Part shown: in pieces, positions 54,108-64,000 of the stretch
Layout: each line of letters opens with the position of its first letter
Position numbering within the stretch: the stretch's first letter is position 1
DNA from: Candidatus Excrementavichristensenella intestinipullorum
GTDB lineage: Bacteria > Bacillota > Clostridia > Christensenellales > Aristaeellaceae
Direction of reading: 5' to 3'
Assembly: GCA_018711685.1 (NCBI GenBank)
Contig: DVHZ01000137.1
Coordinates: forward strand, 1 to 64,000
DNA length: 64,000 bases
Program-made: the position numbers and the translations under genes
Notes under the pieces: generated by a model
The model's input: only the letters and a program-made list of their open reading frames with translations
What the model was told of the DNA's origin: nothing
The model's database searches: none

Positions 54108-54464
54108 ATGGCTGGAATCAAGGCTTTGATGGAAAAATTGGAAGCCGACGCGGCTTTTGCAGGGGAAATTATCAAAGCGGGAAGTGTCGAAGAACGGATG
54201 GATAAGATTCGACAGGCGGGATTTGAAATTACCTCCGAAGAACTCGCCAAAGCCCAGAAGAGTGCTGATGGCGATGAGAACTCAGCCTTGAGGGAAGATG
54301 AACTGAAAGCGGTTACTGGAGGAACCAATAGTGATGAGTACGTGGAAATGATAGAAGAGATGAATAGAGTTATCGATGAGTTCAAAAATAATTTTCCGGG
54401 GCTTGATGTCAGCAACCCTGTTATACGGAGAATGTTAACAGATAATCTTAATCATATTTTCTAA
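54108..54464 (+). CDS. Nif11-type leader peptide (candidate RiPP or bacteriocin precursor)
   Basis: 118 residues. Residues 1-45 fit the Nif11-like leader fold: IKALMEKLEADAAFAGEI, then RQAGFEITSEELAKA. LREDELKAVTGG near 62-73 is the usual leader end with a double-Gly cleavage site. The remaining 45 residues (TNSDEYVEM to LNHIF) would be the core: acidic, helical, no cysteine, one Thr and several Ser, so lanthionine rings are not possible. Modification enzymes or a cleaving ABC exporter are not seen nearby. AGGCGG lies 8 bases before the ATG. The segment is clearly AT-richer than the rest of the window, suggesting transfer. Confidence 0.78.
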   Translation: MAGIKALMEKLEADAAFAGEIIKAGSVEERMDKIRQAGFEITSEELAKAQKSADGDENSALREDELKAVTGGTNSDEYVEMIEEMNRVIDEFKNNFPGLDVSNPVIRRMLTDNLNHIF

Positions 54465-54520
54465 GATTTTTTATCAGAGTATTGCAGAAGGCTTGTTAGA
54501 AAACCGGTTTTTGGAATAGA

Positions 54521-54655
54521 GTGACTTGCTCTATTGAAGAATGCTTTTCATACCTCAAAAAACATCGGGAAATAGCACAACCGATCTCTTTATGCAAAAA
54601 GATATTGCCGTATTTGTATAAAGGGATTGGCTATAATTTTGTCGATCCATTGTAA
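54521..54655 (+). CDS. Possible 44-residue peptide or gene remnant
   Basis: From GTG 54521 the frame reads a plausible protein: CSIEECFSYLKKHREIA, then LCKKILPYLYKGIGYNF, stop TAA. A weak GGAAT lies upstream and a TAG blocks the frame just before. AT-rich codons match the Nif11-type gene 57 bases upstream. It could be a small partner gene or the tail of a lost gene; no family recognised. Confidence 0.35.
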   Translation: MTCSIEECFSYLKKHREIAQPISLCKKILPYLYKGIGYNFVDPL

Positions 54656-54718
54656 GGGCCACAAAAACAGGAAAGCTGTAAATATCAGGCTTTTCGGAGC
54701 CTACAATCCGAAAAAATA

Positions 54719-54786
54719 AAAGTCTATCACATTACGTTGCAAGCCGTTCAGGTACAATCGGATGGCTTTTTTGCGTGGTAGACTTT
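54719..54786. repeat. 68-base nested palindrome
   Basis: AAAGTCTATCAC (54719-54730) pairs with GTGGTAGACTTT (54775-54786), eleven Watson-Crick pairs plus one G-T, with an inner AAGCC/GGCTT stem and a T6 run inside. Could be an attenuator or a tiny inverted-repeat element at the edge of the AT-rich island. Confidence 0.6.
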
Positions 54787-54861
54787 GGAAAGGAGAAAAT
54801 TTTTCAGCAGAAAAGCAATGCCTATTTTTGTGCAAGGCGGTTGATCGCAGTTCCTGCGGTC

Positions 54862-55655
54862 TGGTGAAGTGCCGCCGCCCTTCGGCGGCGGCACTTCACC
54901 GCCCGGGGGGCTTCGCCCCCCGGGACCCCCCACAACGCCCATGCCCCAGCTTTTTCCAGTTTGTCCTTGCCTTTGCTGCGGGGTCCTCTCCAGCCTTCGC
55001 TCGTCATCCCGGCACGAACTCATAGCCCCAGCGTTCCCGCGGCAGGGCCGCCGCCAGATGGCGACGGCCCTGCCGCGCCCGGGGGGCGCTGCCCCCCGGG
55101 ACCCCCTGACGCGGGCGTTGGGGCTGTTGGTGGTCTGGTGGAGCGTGGGTACTGCGGTGTGGGAAGTCGGTGGGATTGTGGTGAGTGCGGGGCTTTTTGG
55201 GGGATGGGTCATCGAGGATGGGGTGTTCTGGCGGTCCCCAATGCCGCCCTTTACGGCGGCATTGGGGGGCTCAGCGTATTTGGGACGTGGGCTCCGCCAC
55301 ATTGCTGCGGCTCGTGGCTCCGCCCGAAGTTACTGCCGCCCATAGGCTCCTCGCTGGGGCGGATGCGGGTTTGGCTCCTGTTGCTGTGCCCGTTCGCTTT
55401 CTGGAGCCTATGGGCGGGGAATCAGGTGACGGGGGCTACGGAGGACCGGGGTTGCCGGGGGTGTGGGGATGCGGTGGGGCGCAAAAGTTCGGTGGGCTAG
55501 GTGGCTGACTCGGCGCCGGGGGCGCTGCCCCCGGGCCCCCGCCAGGGACTCCTCGCCCCTGGACCCCCGCCAAGGGGGGATGGCCCCCCTTGGAACCGCC
55601 TATCTCGCTGGCGCGTAGGTGGGGCAACGGCCTTGAGTGGCGCGGTGGCGTTCGT
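54862..55655 (-). repeat. Long hairpin-rich non-coding repeat, copy B (inverted)
   Basis: Same modules as copy A, in the same order when read on the minus strand, but with only one 211-bp-type unit. From the left: 17-bp stem 54863-54879/54884-54900; CCCGGGGGGC stem; 18-bp stem 55038-55055/55060-55077; stem 55236-55248/55255-55267; 14-bp stem 55337-55350/55403-55416; then the unit with three GC hairpins to about 55655. The linkers are clearly related but diverged from copy A. No coding pattern. Lies between the Nif11-type island and the feo operon. Confidence 0.85.
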
Positions 55656-55710
55656 TGGCCGGATTCAAACAAAATGATGTGGTGGCGTTAGAGCTGGAGC
55701 GCGTTTTCTT

Positions 55711-55751
55711 GGGGATAAAATCCAGCCCCTGGATCGCCAAATCCAGGGGCT
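55711..55751 (-). terminator. Terminator of the feo operon
   Basis: On the minus strand AGCCCCTGGAT (55751-55741) pairs perfectly with ATCCAGGGGCT (55733-55723), followed by GGATTTTATC. Confidence 0.8.
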
Positions 55752-55758
55752 AGATGGA

Positions 55759-55917
55759 TCATTTTTTGGGACAGGAGCCTTTGCATTGGCCACTGTATGG
55801 GCAATTTTCGCAGGCGGAACGGCCGCCCGTCTTGATAAACCGACGGAGCCGCCGGATAAGTATCCAGGCCGCTAGGACCAGAAGCAACCCCCCCGCCAGG
55901 GCCCATGCCGCGCTCAT
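55759..55917 (-). CDS. FeoB-associated Cys-rich membrane protein
   Basis: 52 residues. One N-terminal membrane helix (WALAGGLLLVLAAWILI), a basic stretch (RRLRRF) and a C-terminal cluster of four cysteines in ACENCPYSGQCKGSCPKK, as in the small proteins that follow feoB in many anaerobes. Probably supports ferrous iron import or its insertion at the membrane; exact role unproven. The ATG overlaps the feoB stop (ATGA), fixing both start and operon membership. Followed by the terminator. Confidence 0.9.
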   Translation of the reverse strand: MSAAWALAGGLLLVLAAWILIRRLRRFIKTGGRSACENCPYSGQCKGSCPKK

Positions 55918-58070
55918 AGCCCCAGCAGCAGCCCCACTTGGTATACCACCAGGGCTATGGTGTAAGCAACCGCCAATTGTAATCCAATGCCCAGCAATGT
56001 GTATTTGGCCGAATGCATCTCCCGGCGCATGGCGGCCAGCGCCGCCACGCAGGGGGTGTACAGCAGAATGAATACCAGGAAGGAAAAGGCGGACAATGGG
56101 GTGAAGAAGCCGGGAAGCGTCCCCGCCAGAGAGGCGGTATCCGCGCAGGCGTAGAGCACCTGCAGGCTGGACACCACCGCTTCCTTGGCTACCAGGCCGC
56201 TAAGCAAGGCCACGCTCTTGCGCCAATCGCCAAACCCTAAGGGCGCGAAAATCGGGGCGATAAAACCGCCGATTTTGGCGAACATGCTTTGGCTGGAATC
56301 GGTGACGAACTGTAATTGGGGCGAAAAGCTTTGCAGGAACCAGATGACCACGCTCATGGCAAAGATCAATGTGCCGGCCCGGGTCAGAAAATCCTTGGCC
56401 CGATCCCACAGCCGCCGAAGCACGTTCGCCGGCGTAGGCATGCGGTAGGGCGGAAGCTCCATGACGAAGGGGGTTTCACCCGATTGAAAGACGGTGCGCC
56501 GCAGGAGAAGCCCGCAGCCTACCATGACCAGCATCCCCAGCAGGTACAGGCTGAATACCACCAACCCCCGGTTGGCGGAGAAAAAGGCGGCGGTGAACAG
56601 GCCGTACACCGGCAGCCGGGCCCCGCAGGACATGAAGGGGGTGAGCATGATGGTCATGCGCCGGTCGCGCTCGTTCTCTACGCCCCGGGCGGCAATGATC
56701 GCCGTGGTGGTGCAGCCAAATCCCATTAGCATGGGGATGAAGGAGCGGCCGGACAAGCCCATCTTGCGCAGCAGTTTATCGGTAATGAAGGCGGCCCGGG
56801 ACATATACCCCGAGTCCTCCAGGATAGACATGAACAGGAAGATCAGCAGAATCTGGGGCAAAAACACCAATACTCCGCCTACGCCGGCGATGATGCCCTC
56901 TATCACCAGGGAGTACACCCACTGGGGTGCGCCGCCGGCCATTAACGCGGCAGAAGCGGCCGCGCCCAGGACGTTGTTCACCAGGGCGTCCATGAGGGTG
57001 GTGAGGAAGCTGCCTACCGGGCCGAAGGTGAGGGCGAACATGAGAGCCATTACCGCCAGGAAGATGGGGAAGGCCAGGTATTTGTTCATCATCACCTTGT
57101 CGATGCGGGAGGAGATATCCTCGTGCTTATCGCTGGAGCGCAAAAAGCCGGTTTCCTTCAGCGCCCGCTCGATGGTGCGGTACCGGCAGTCGGCCACCAG
57201 GGTGAGCCCGTCAATGCCCGGATGTATGCAGCGGCCGCGCTCCACATAGCCTTCTACCGCCTGGCGAATGCTCTCCTTTTGCCGGCCGGTCAGGTAGGCC
57301 GCCTGGTACATGGTCTGGTCGCCTTCCAGGAACTTGATGGCGACCCAGTCTACAGGGGGGGCAAAGTCCACGTCGCCTTCGTCCACATAGCCGCCGATGT
57401 GGCCGTGCTCGGCCCGGGGACCGTGGTCGTTGTCCCGCTCGTGCTCGTCCCGGTGTTGAAAGTGCTCCGATACGTCAAAGGCCGAGTGGGAGCCCGCGCC
57501 GCCCAGGGCCGCCACGATTTCCGCTACTGCTTGCCGGGTGGATGCGTCGTACCGCTCCACCGGCCGGGGCAGGGTCTTGTCGTGGGCCTGCTGGTGGATG
57601 GCCTCAAACAGCTGGTCAAAGCCCTGGCGCTTTTTAGCCGAGATGGGCACCACTGGGGTCTTCATCATTTTGGACAGCGCCGCGCAGTCGATCTTGCCGC
57701 CGTGGCGCTCCAATTCGTCCATCAGGTTCAGCGCCACCACCATGGGCCGCTCCAGCTCCATCAGCTGCAGCGTCAGGTACAGGTTGCGCTCCAGATTGGT
57801 GGCGTCTACGATGTTGAGCACCACGTCCGGGCTATGCTGGGCGATGAAGTGGCGGGTGATATTCTCCTCAATGGAATAAGGGGACAGGGAATACACGCCG
57901 GGCAGATCCACCAGGGTAGCCTGGTCGTCCCCGATTTGAAACCGGGCTTCCTTGCGCTCCACCGTTACGCCGGGCCAGTTGCCCACGTATTGGTTGGAGC
58001 CGGTGAGGGCGTTGAACAGGGTGGTCTTTCCGCTGTTGGGATTGCCCGCCAGAGCGATGGTGATGTTCAT
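55914..58070 (-). CDS. feoB: Ferrous iron transporter FeoB
   Basis: 718 residues, full length. N-terminal G domain (GNPNSGKTTLFNALTG, G1 near 9-24; VDLPGVYSLSP, G3; NLMDE, G4), a His/Asp-rich stretch near residues 200-215 (HFQHRDEHERDNDHG) that is unusual and may bind metal, a linker, and about eight membrane helices with GFGCTTTAIIAARG and SCGARLPVY gate motifs. Imports Fe2+ using GTP. The ATG overlaps the feoA stop by four bases. Operon feoA-feoB-small Cys protein. Confidence 0.96.
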   Translation of the reverse strand: MNITIALAGNPNSGKTTLFNALTGSNQYVGNWPGVTVERKEARFQIGDDQATLVDLPGVYSLSPYSIEENITRHFIAQHSPDVVLNIVDATNLERNLYLTLQLMELERPMVVALNLMDELERHGGKIDCAALSKMMKTPVVPISAKKRQGFDQLFEAIHQQAHDKTLPRPVERYDASTRQAVAEIVAALGGAGSHSAFDVSEHFQHRDEHERDNDHGPRAEHGHIGGYVDEGDVDFAPPVDWVAIKFLEGDQTMYQAAYLTGRQKESIRQAVEGYVERGRCIHPGIDGLTLVADCRYRTIERALKETGFLRSSDKHEDISSRIDKVMMNKYLAFPIFLAVMALMFALTFGPVGSFLTTLMDALVNNVLGAAASAALMAGGAPQWVYSLVIEGIIAGVGGVLVFLPQILLIFLFMSILEDSGYMSRAAFITDKLLRKMGLSGRSFIPMLMGFGCTTTAIIAARGVENERDRRMTIMLTPFMSCGARLPVYGLFTAAFFSANRGLVVFSLYLLGMLVMVGCGLLLRRTVFQSGETPFVMELPPYRMPTPANVLRRLWDRAKDFLTRAGTLIFAMSVVIWFLQSFSPQLQFVTDSSQSMFAKIGGFIAPIFAPLGFGDWRKSVALLSGLVAKEAVVSSLQVLYACADTASLAGTLPGFFTPLSAFSFLVFILLYTPCVAALAAMRREMHSAKYTLLGIGLQLAVAYTIALVVYQVGLLLGL

Positions 58071-58315
58071 GCCCGCACCCCCTTGGATACCTGGATTTGC
58101 TGGGCGTCTTCTTCCCGCAGGGTGAGCACATAGCCCCGCAGGCGTATCTCCATGGGGTCGCCCAGGGGTGCCCGCCGGGATATGGACACCTGTGTACCCG
58201 GGGTAATGCCCATCTCCACCAGGCGGCGGCGGGTGCGCCCCTCCACGTCAATGCGCTCCACCGTGGCTGGTTCATCGATCTTCAGGCTGCTCAGCGGTTG
58301 CCATGCCCCATCCAC
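58067..58315 (-). CDS. feoA: FeoA, SH3-like partner of FeoB
   Basis: 82 residues; RRRLVEMGITPGTQVSI followed by DPMEIRLRGYVLTLREEDA is the FeoA SH3-like core. Needed for FeoB activity, probably binding its cytoplasmic G domain. GTG start with GGGGAGGGGAC four bases upstream. A Fur-like element lies upstream. Confidence 0.93.
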   Translation of the reverse strand: MDGAWQPLSSLKIDEPATVERIDVEGRTRRRLVEMGITPGTQVSISRRAPLGDPMEIRLRGYVLTLREEDAQQIQVSKGVRA

Positions 58316-58347
58316 ATTCGTCCCCTCCCCATTGCATCCTCAAACAA

Positions 58348-58360
58348 AAATAATGATAAA
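58348..58360. promoter_or_regulatory. Fur-box-like element before feoA
   Basis: AAATAATGATAAA lies about 35 bases upstream of the feoA start and matches the core of Fur binding sites (repeats of GATAAT). Iron repression is expected for feo operons. Confidence 0.4.
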
Positions 58361-58443
58361 CCCGGCAGCAGGCCTTGTCAAACCCTAATTTGCCCCCTGG
58401 ACGCCATGGCCGGTTAAAAATCGGGAAAAGATGAATCCCCGGC

Positions 58444-58472
58444 TTTCCACCGGGCCTGGGCCGCGCTATAAT
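58444..58472 (+). promoter_or_regulatory. Promoter of the fruK-mnmG operon
   Basis: TTTCCA (58444-58449), 17 bases, perfect TATAAT (58467-58472). Confidence 0.65.
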
Positions 58473-58496
58473 GAAAGCGTTTTGGGAGGAAAGAGC

Positions 58497-59380
58497 ATGG
58501 ATGTACTGACTTTAACCCTCAATCCCTGCGTGGACCGCACCCTGTGGCCCGATGGCCGGGTGGATTGGCAGAGCGGGGGCAAAGGGGTAAACGTGGCCCG
58601 GGTGCTGGCCAATTTGGGGGCCGATTGCCTGGCCCTAGCCCCCGTAGGCGGCGCAGGCGGGCAGACCTTTGCCGCTCTGGCCCGGCAGGAAGGGGTACGG
58701 CTGGAGGAGGCGCCCATTCAGGCGCAAACCCGCACCGTGGACACCTATGTCTCCGGGTCGGATTATGCCCAACGGGTGGTGGTGGGGCGGCCGCCCCAGA
58801 TGACGCCTGAGGAGGTAGAGGCGCTGTACGCCCAGGCGGCGCGGCTGATTCCCCAGGCCAAGGTGTTCTGCGTGTGCGGCTCCGCCTGCTGCCTGGAGGC
58901 GGCCCAGGCCGGGGCGCGGCTCATCCAGCTGGCCAACCGGCTGGGGGTGCCCACGCTGCTGGACGCCAACGGGCCCATGCTTACCCTGGGGGTTGAGGCC
59001 AAGCCCAAGCTGATCAAGCCCAACCAAAAGGAGCTGGGCCAACTGCTGGGCCGGGAGATCGCGCCCGGCGGCGAGGAGGCAGCCGCCCAGGCGCTGCTGC
59101 AGCGGGGAATCCAGCGGGTGCTGGTTTCCCTGGGCGAGGCAGGGGCGGCGCTGTTTACCCAGGAACAGTCGCTGTACTGTCCCGCGCCCAAGGTACAGGC
59201 GGTGAATCCGGTGGGGTCGGGGGATAGCTTTGTGGCGGGCTATTTGTTCGCCCTGCTTCGGGGGCAAAGCGACTGGGGCGCGCTGGCCTACGCCTGTGCC
59301 GCCGGGGCGGCCAACGCGGCCATGTTCCCTGCGGCCCGGGTGGGGGCAAAGGAGATTCAGGAGATAACGGGGTATGTGCT

Positions 59381-59384
<4 letters not shown>
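58497..59384 (+). CDS. 1-phosphofructokinase/tagatose-6-phosphate kinase family (PfkB)
   Basis: 295 residues. [11 protein letters not shown] start, [15 protein letters not shown] (sugar-phosphate site) and [17 protein letters not shown] with the catalytic Asp are hallmarks of the FruK/LacC branch of PfkB kinases, which phosphorylate fructose-1-phosphate or tagatose-6-phosphate. No fructose PTS gene is nearby, so the substrate is open. ATG follows GGGAGGAAAG. Its stop overlaps the mnmG start (ATGA), an unusual pairing of sugar kinase and tRNA-modification gene. Confidence 0.9.
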
Positions 59385-61171
<1,787 letters not shown>

Positions 61172-61199
61172 TGTCCTCATGATTCGGACTTTATCTCTC

Positions 61200-61245
61200 A
61201 AAGCGCCGGCGCCTGACCATATAGGCAAGGCGCCGGCGCTTTGGG
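61200..61245 (+). terminator. Strong hairpin after mnmG
   Basis: Perfect 14-bp stem AAAGCGCCGGCGCC (61200-61213)/GGCGCCGGCGCTTT (61229-61242). T tail is short; it may serve both converging genes. Confidence 0.65.
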
Positions 61246-61277
61246 GTAAAAAACAATATAGTTTCCAGTAATTATAT

Positions 61278-62033
61278 TTAAATCACAATGAAATTCCCAG
61301 GATACTCCTGCATCCCCTCTTTGCGGTTACAAATGACGTGATCAAAAGCTGACAATTTACTAAAGCGGCAGTAGGCAGTGGTGTCAAACTTGCTGGCGTC
61401 GATGAGCAAATAATTATGGGCCGAATACTGCATAGCCGCTTCTTTCACGGGAATGGTATCGATATCGTTATTGTAGGCCATTTGCTGGCGTAAGTCGATT
61501 CCCGAGCAGCCGAAAAAGGCATGGTCAAAGTGAAATTGGGCAATCATTTTTTCGGCATAGTGGCCTACCGTGGTAGCGTGGTAGGGACGGTAATAACCGC
61601 CTACGATAAATACATCTGCTTGCGTATCGGTCAAATATTGTGGAATTAATAGGTTGTGGGTAACGATCTTAATCTTTTTGCCGCCTAGGCAGGCGGCCAT
61701 GGGAGCCAAACTGGTGCCACCGTCCAGAAAAATGCAGTCCCCGTCGTTCACAAACGCGGCGGCCCGCTGGGCGACGGCCTGCTTGGCGGCTACGTTAATC
61801 TCGGGCTTACGGGGAATGGAGGGCGTTTGCGCAGGCTGATGGGACTGCCCTCCTTCTGCCCGTAAGGCGCCGCTATGTACTCGAACCAGCCGTCCCAGTT
61901 TTTCCAGCTTTTGAAAGTCCCTGCGCACGGTGGCTTCGGATACGCTTAATTCTCGGGCGATATCCTTTAAGCTCAGGGTTTCCCGCTCCTGTAAGCGCTT
62001 GAGAATATAACTGGCTCGTTCCTCAGCGATCAT
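61278..62033 (-). CDS. DeoR family transcriptional regulator
   Basis: 251 residues. DeoR helix-turn-helix SLKDIARELSVSEATVRRDF near 22-41, then the sugar-phosphate sensor domain (IFLDGGTSLAPMAACL, KIVTHNLLIPQYL, FFGCSGIDLRQ, DASKFD). Binds a phosphorylated sugar to release DNA. ATG 62033 follows GAAGG by about 9 bases; an upstream ATG at 62075 is less likely. Downstream of the minus-strand sugar-binding protein and probably controlling it or its divergent neighbour. Confidence 0.9.
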   Translation of the reverse strand: MIAEERASYILKRLQERETLSLKDIARELSVSEATVRRDFQKLEKLGRLVRVHSGALRAEGGQSHQPAQTPSIPRKPEINVAAKQAVAQRAAAFVNDGDCIFLDGGTSLAPMAACLGGKKIKIVTHNLLIPQYLTDTQADVFIVGGYYRPYHATTVGHYAEKMIAQFHFDHAFFGCSGIDLRQQMAYNNDIDTIPVKEAAMQYSAHNYLLIDASKFDTTAYCRFSKLSAFDHVICNRKEGMQEYPGNFIVI

Positions 62034-62179
62034 TATGCAAACCTTCAATCTATATTTATAAAGCCAATAACCCACATACCACTATGGAAATTATACTGTA
62101 CATGGTGTTGAATTGCAACCGGTTTGGCGCTATTTAACCGCATTCTATCATTGCCAATCATTGTCGTGCATATGTGTAC

Positions 62180-62218
62180 AAAAAAGACAAAGGGCCGCCG
62201 TTTGAAAGCCGGCGGCCC
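62180..62218 (-). terminator. Terminator of the sugar-binding protein gene
   Basis: On the minus strand GGGCCGCCG (62218-62210) pairs with CGGCGGCCC (62200-62192), followed by TTTGTCTTTTTTG. Confidence 0.85.
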
Positions 62219-62227
62219 GCGCAGGGA

Positions 62228-63553
62228 TTAGCGTCCCGGAGTGGGGGGAACCTTGCCTTCTGCCAATTCTTGCTCAAATATCATTTGCCCTTCGTCCATC
62301 AGCTGCTGGGCGGTAATTTCGTTCAGCCATACCCGCTCGATGTTCTCGTAGAGATAAGACTCGAAGCTGGGAGACCAGAAGGTCCACATAGACAGGCCGG
62401 GGGCGTCTTCGGGGATGGTATTGAACTCTTCGATGACGCGCAGGAATTTGGGATCGGTGTCTTCGGGGAAGTCGGACAATTCATACTCCATAGGAATCCA
62501 CAGTTCGCCATTTAAGGTCACGGACAGAGCGGCGGCGCGCTGTTTGTCTTCCAGCAGGAAGTTGATAAACCGGGCGGCGGCATCCTGCTTTTCGGGCGTA
62601 GTGTTGGCGTTAATGGCCCAGCAAGAGCCGATGCCTACGATCAGGCTTTCTTCGGTATCCGGATTCCACACCGGCCAACGGGTAAAGTCGAAGTCGAAAT
62701 TGTCGGAATACTTGGCCAAATCTTTCAGCAGCCAGGTAGCCCAGCCCACAAAGCCGGCCTTTTCTTCGCCGAAAAGGGACAGGGCGTCGCTCATGGTGAT
62801 CTCATGGGACATTTTGCCGGTAATGTAGCCCTTTTGCCACATGGTGTTCAGCGTTTCCACCGCTTCCACAAAGATGGGGGAGTTCCAGGGGAGTTCACCG
62901 CGCAGGGCTTTGGCCACGTTGTCCCGGCCCGCGTAATAGTTGAACGCCAGGGTCAGCCACCATTCATTGGCAGCTTTGAAGTCGGAAGCGCCAAAGGCAA
63001 AGGGATAAATTCCCTTCTCCATCATGGCGTCGCAAACTGCCGTCAGTTCGTCAAAGGTAGTGGGAACTTCCCAGCCGTTTTCCGCCATCATATCCGGGTT
63101 GTAGAACAGGAATACGGTCTCGGTGGTGGTGGGGATGGAGTAGAGCTTACCGTCATAGCAGCAGGCATCCAGGGCCCAATCCATTACATTAGCGGTCCAA
63201 TTGTAGGTTTCAGAGTAAGCGGTCAGGTCGGCGGCCAGGCCGTCGATGGCGAACTGCATACTGTAAGCAGGCCCATTGGTGCAGTAGATGTCCGGGCCGC
63301 TGTTGGTGGCCAAAGCGGTTTGCAGTACGCGGTCATAATCGCCCTTCCCTACGGCTTCGACTTTTATATCGGGATTGGCCGCCTCAAAGGGGGCGATGAT
63401 TTGCTCCTGAATCTTGCTCATCAGGTCTGCATCGGTGTATTCGGACCACCAGGTGATGGTGATGGGCTGTTCCTCTTGAGCCGCCGCGGGCAGAACGCCT
63501 AGGCACAGGACCAACGCCAGCATAAGGGATAAGAATGCCTTGAACGTCTTCAT
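62228..63553 (-). CDS. Family 1 extracellular sugar-binding protein
   Basis: 441 residues. Signal peptide (AFLSLMLALVLCLGVLPAAA), then ITWWSEYTDADLMSKI and APFEAANPDIKVE, the family 1 sugar-receptor start, with many Trp and Tyr residues lining the presumed site. No lipobox. GAAAGGAG lies 8 bases before ATG 63553. It stands alone with its own promoter and terminator; its permeases are not in the window, unless they lie beyond the right edge on the other strand. Confidence 0.9.
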   Translation of the reverse strand: MKTFKAFLSLMLALVLCLGVLPAAAQEEQPITITWWSEYTDADLMSKIQEQIIAPFEAANPDIKVEAVGKGDYDRVLQTALATNSGPDIYCTNGPAYSMQFAIDGLAADLTAYSETYNWTANVMDWALDACCYDGKLYSIPTTTETVFLFYNPDMMAENGWEVPTTFDELTAVCDAMMEKGIYPFAFGASDFKAANEWWLTLAFNYYAGRDNVAKALRGELPWNSPIFVEAVETLNTMWQKGYITGKMSHEITMSDALSLFGEEKAGFVGWATWLLKDLAKYSDNFDFDFTRWPVWNPDTEESLIVGIGSCWAINANTTPEKQDAAARFINFLLEDKQRAAALSVTLNGELWIPMEYELSDFPEDTDPKFLRVIEEFNTIPEDAPGLSMWTFWSPSFESYLYENIERVWLNEITAQQLMDEGQMIFEQELAEGKVPPTPGR

Positions 63554-63697
63554 GGGGATAACTCCTTTCAATATTTTTAGAAAAGAAAGCCGGTATGAAT
63601 GATGGAACCCAAAGGTTATCGCGCCCCTCCTTCCTGATAAACGGTATCCTCACGCCCTACAGGGCGATTGAACGCAGGGGGTATGATGCATGGTGAA

Positions 63698-63726
63698 AAT
63701 ATATCACAAACGAACGGAGATGTCAA
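63698..63726 (-). promoter_or_regulatory. Promoter of the sugar-binding protein gene
   Basis: Minus strand TTGACA (63726-63721), 17 bases, TATATT (63703-63698). Confidence 0.8.
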
Positions 63727-63805
63727 TATATTTCCGTCAATGTCATTTATATTCGTGCAAATCTTCAGAATTTCCCGGGTTATGAAAGAAATTGAAATAT
63801 AATGA

Positions 63806-63834
63806 TTGACATTTGAGAGATTGCGTAGTATAGT
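63806..63834 (+). promoter_or_regulatory. Promoter of the last, partial gene
   Basis: TTGACA (63806-63811), 17 bases, TATAGT (63829-63834). Confidence 0.8.
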
Positions 63835-63877
63835 CATGGCTATAAAGAATACGATTGGAAATGGAGGGGAACCCGCC

Positions 63878-64000
63878 ATGCCCAGGGAACTACCGGACGG
63901 CTGCGCCAGAGAGATAGCCGTGTCCTCCCGGCTCAATTCATTTTCAGCCCAGCCCCAAGGGTATGATTGGAAATACGGCCCACGGGACCCACGGGATATG
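63878..64000 (+). CDS. Start of a gene cut by the window edge
   Basis: The first 41 residues only, open to the last base. ATG 63878 has GGAGGGG 8 bases upstream and a near-consensus promoter, so the gene is real. No signal peptide is visible; the fragment (PRELPDGCAREIAVSSRLNS) is too short for a family call. Divergent from the sugar-binding protein, so a carbohydrate-related role is a guess. Confidence 0.65.
   Translation, partial: MPRELPDGCAREIAVSSRLNSFSAQPQGYDWKYGPRDPRDM

Noticed and set aside
54748..55302. 184-codon minus-strand frame in repeat copy B
   Set aside because: Same reason; the composition mirrors the hairpins and no start signal is present.
58097..58417. Plus-strand frame opposite feoA
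   Set aside because: Antisense shadow that also crosses the feo control region.

Overview
The window reads as chromosome of an anaerobic, GC-rich member of the Bacillota (Clostridia-like). This rests on the dnaA-dnaN core, a ferredoxin-dependent 2-oxoacid oxidoreductase, FeoAB with the small Cys-rich Feo partner, a DUF951 protein, several Gram-positive signal peptidases, many carbohydrate ABC transporters and consensus sigma-A promoters. The exact lineage cannot be fixed from the sequence alone. I saw no rRNA, tRNA, CRISPR array, transposase or phage genes.

Left part (1-30 kb), glycan uptake and use. A MATE exporter fragment is followed by a glycosyltransferase broken by an in-frame TAG and a polysaccharide deacetylase. 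A secreted esterase and a three-gene sugar ABC transporter follow. Next come a secreted two-FMN-domain flavoprotein, an AraC regulator divergent from a ribose/rhamnose-type ABC importer, a minus-strand block (ROK regulator, small unknown, double-CxxC membrane protein, CutC), and an Lpl-type ABC transporter with a transglutaminase-like protein and a GH29 fucosidase. Each transporter has its own regulator or strong promoter, as expected for a bacterium living on complex host or plant glycans.

Middle (30-40 kb), signalling. TrkA, KdpD and KdpE form one minus-strand operon without their channel. DegV is divergent from an OmpR-type two-component system, with paired 11-bp repeats between them. A lipoprotein gene follows.

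Origin region (40-56 kb). tadA and ychF read leftwards; dnaA, dnaN, mnmE, the Kor complex, DUF951, three tandem signal peptidase I genes and a metallopeptidase-like protein read rightwards. DnaA boxes lie before dnaA. Two inverted copies of a long, hairpin-rich non-coding repeat (about 40.17-41.28 kb and 54.86-55.66 kb) bracket this origin segment; their stems differ by compensated base changes. An AT-rich island beside the right copy encodes a Nif11-type leader peptide. The first signal peptidase has lost both catalytic residues, and the metallopeptidase-like protein has lost its zinc motif.

Right part (56-64 kb). The feoAB operon, a 1-phosphofructokinase-like kinase overlapping mnmG, a DeoR regulator and another sugar-binding protein divergent from a gene cut by the window edge.
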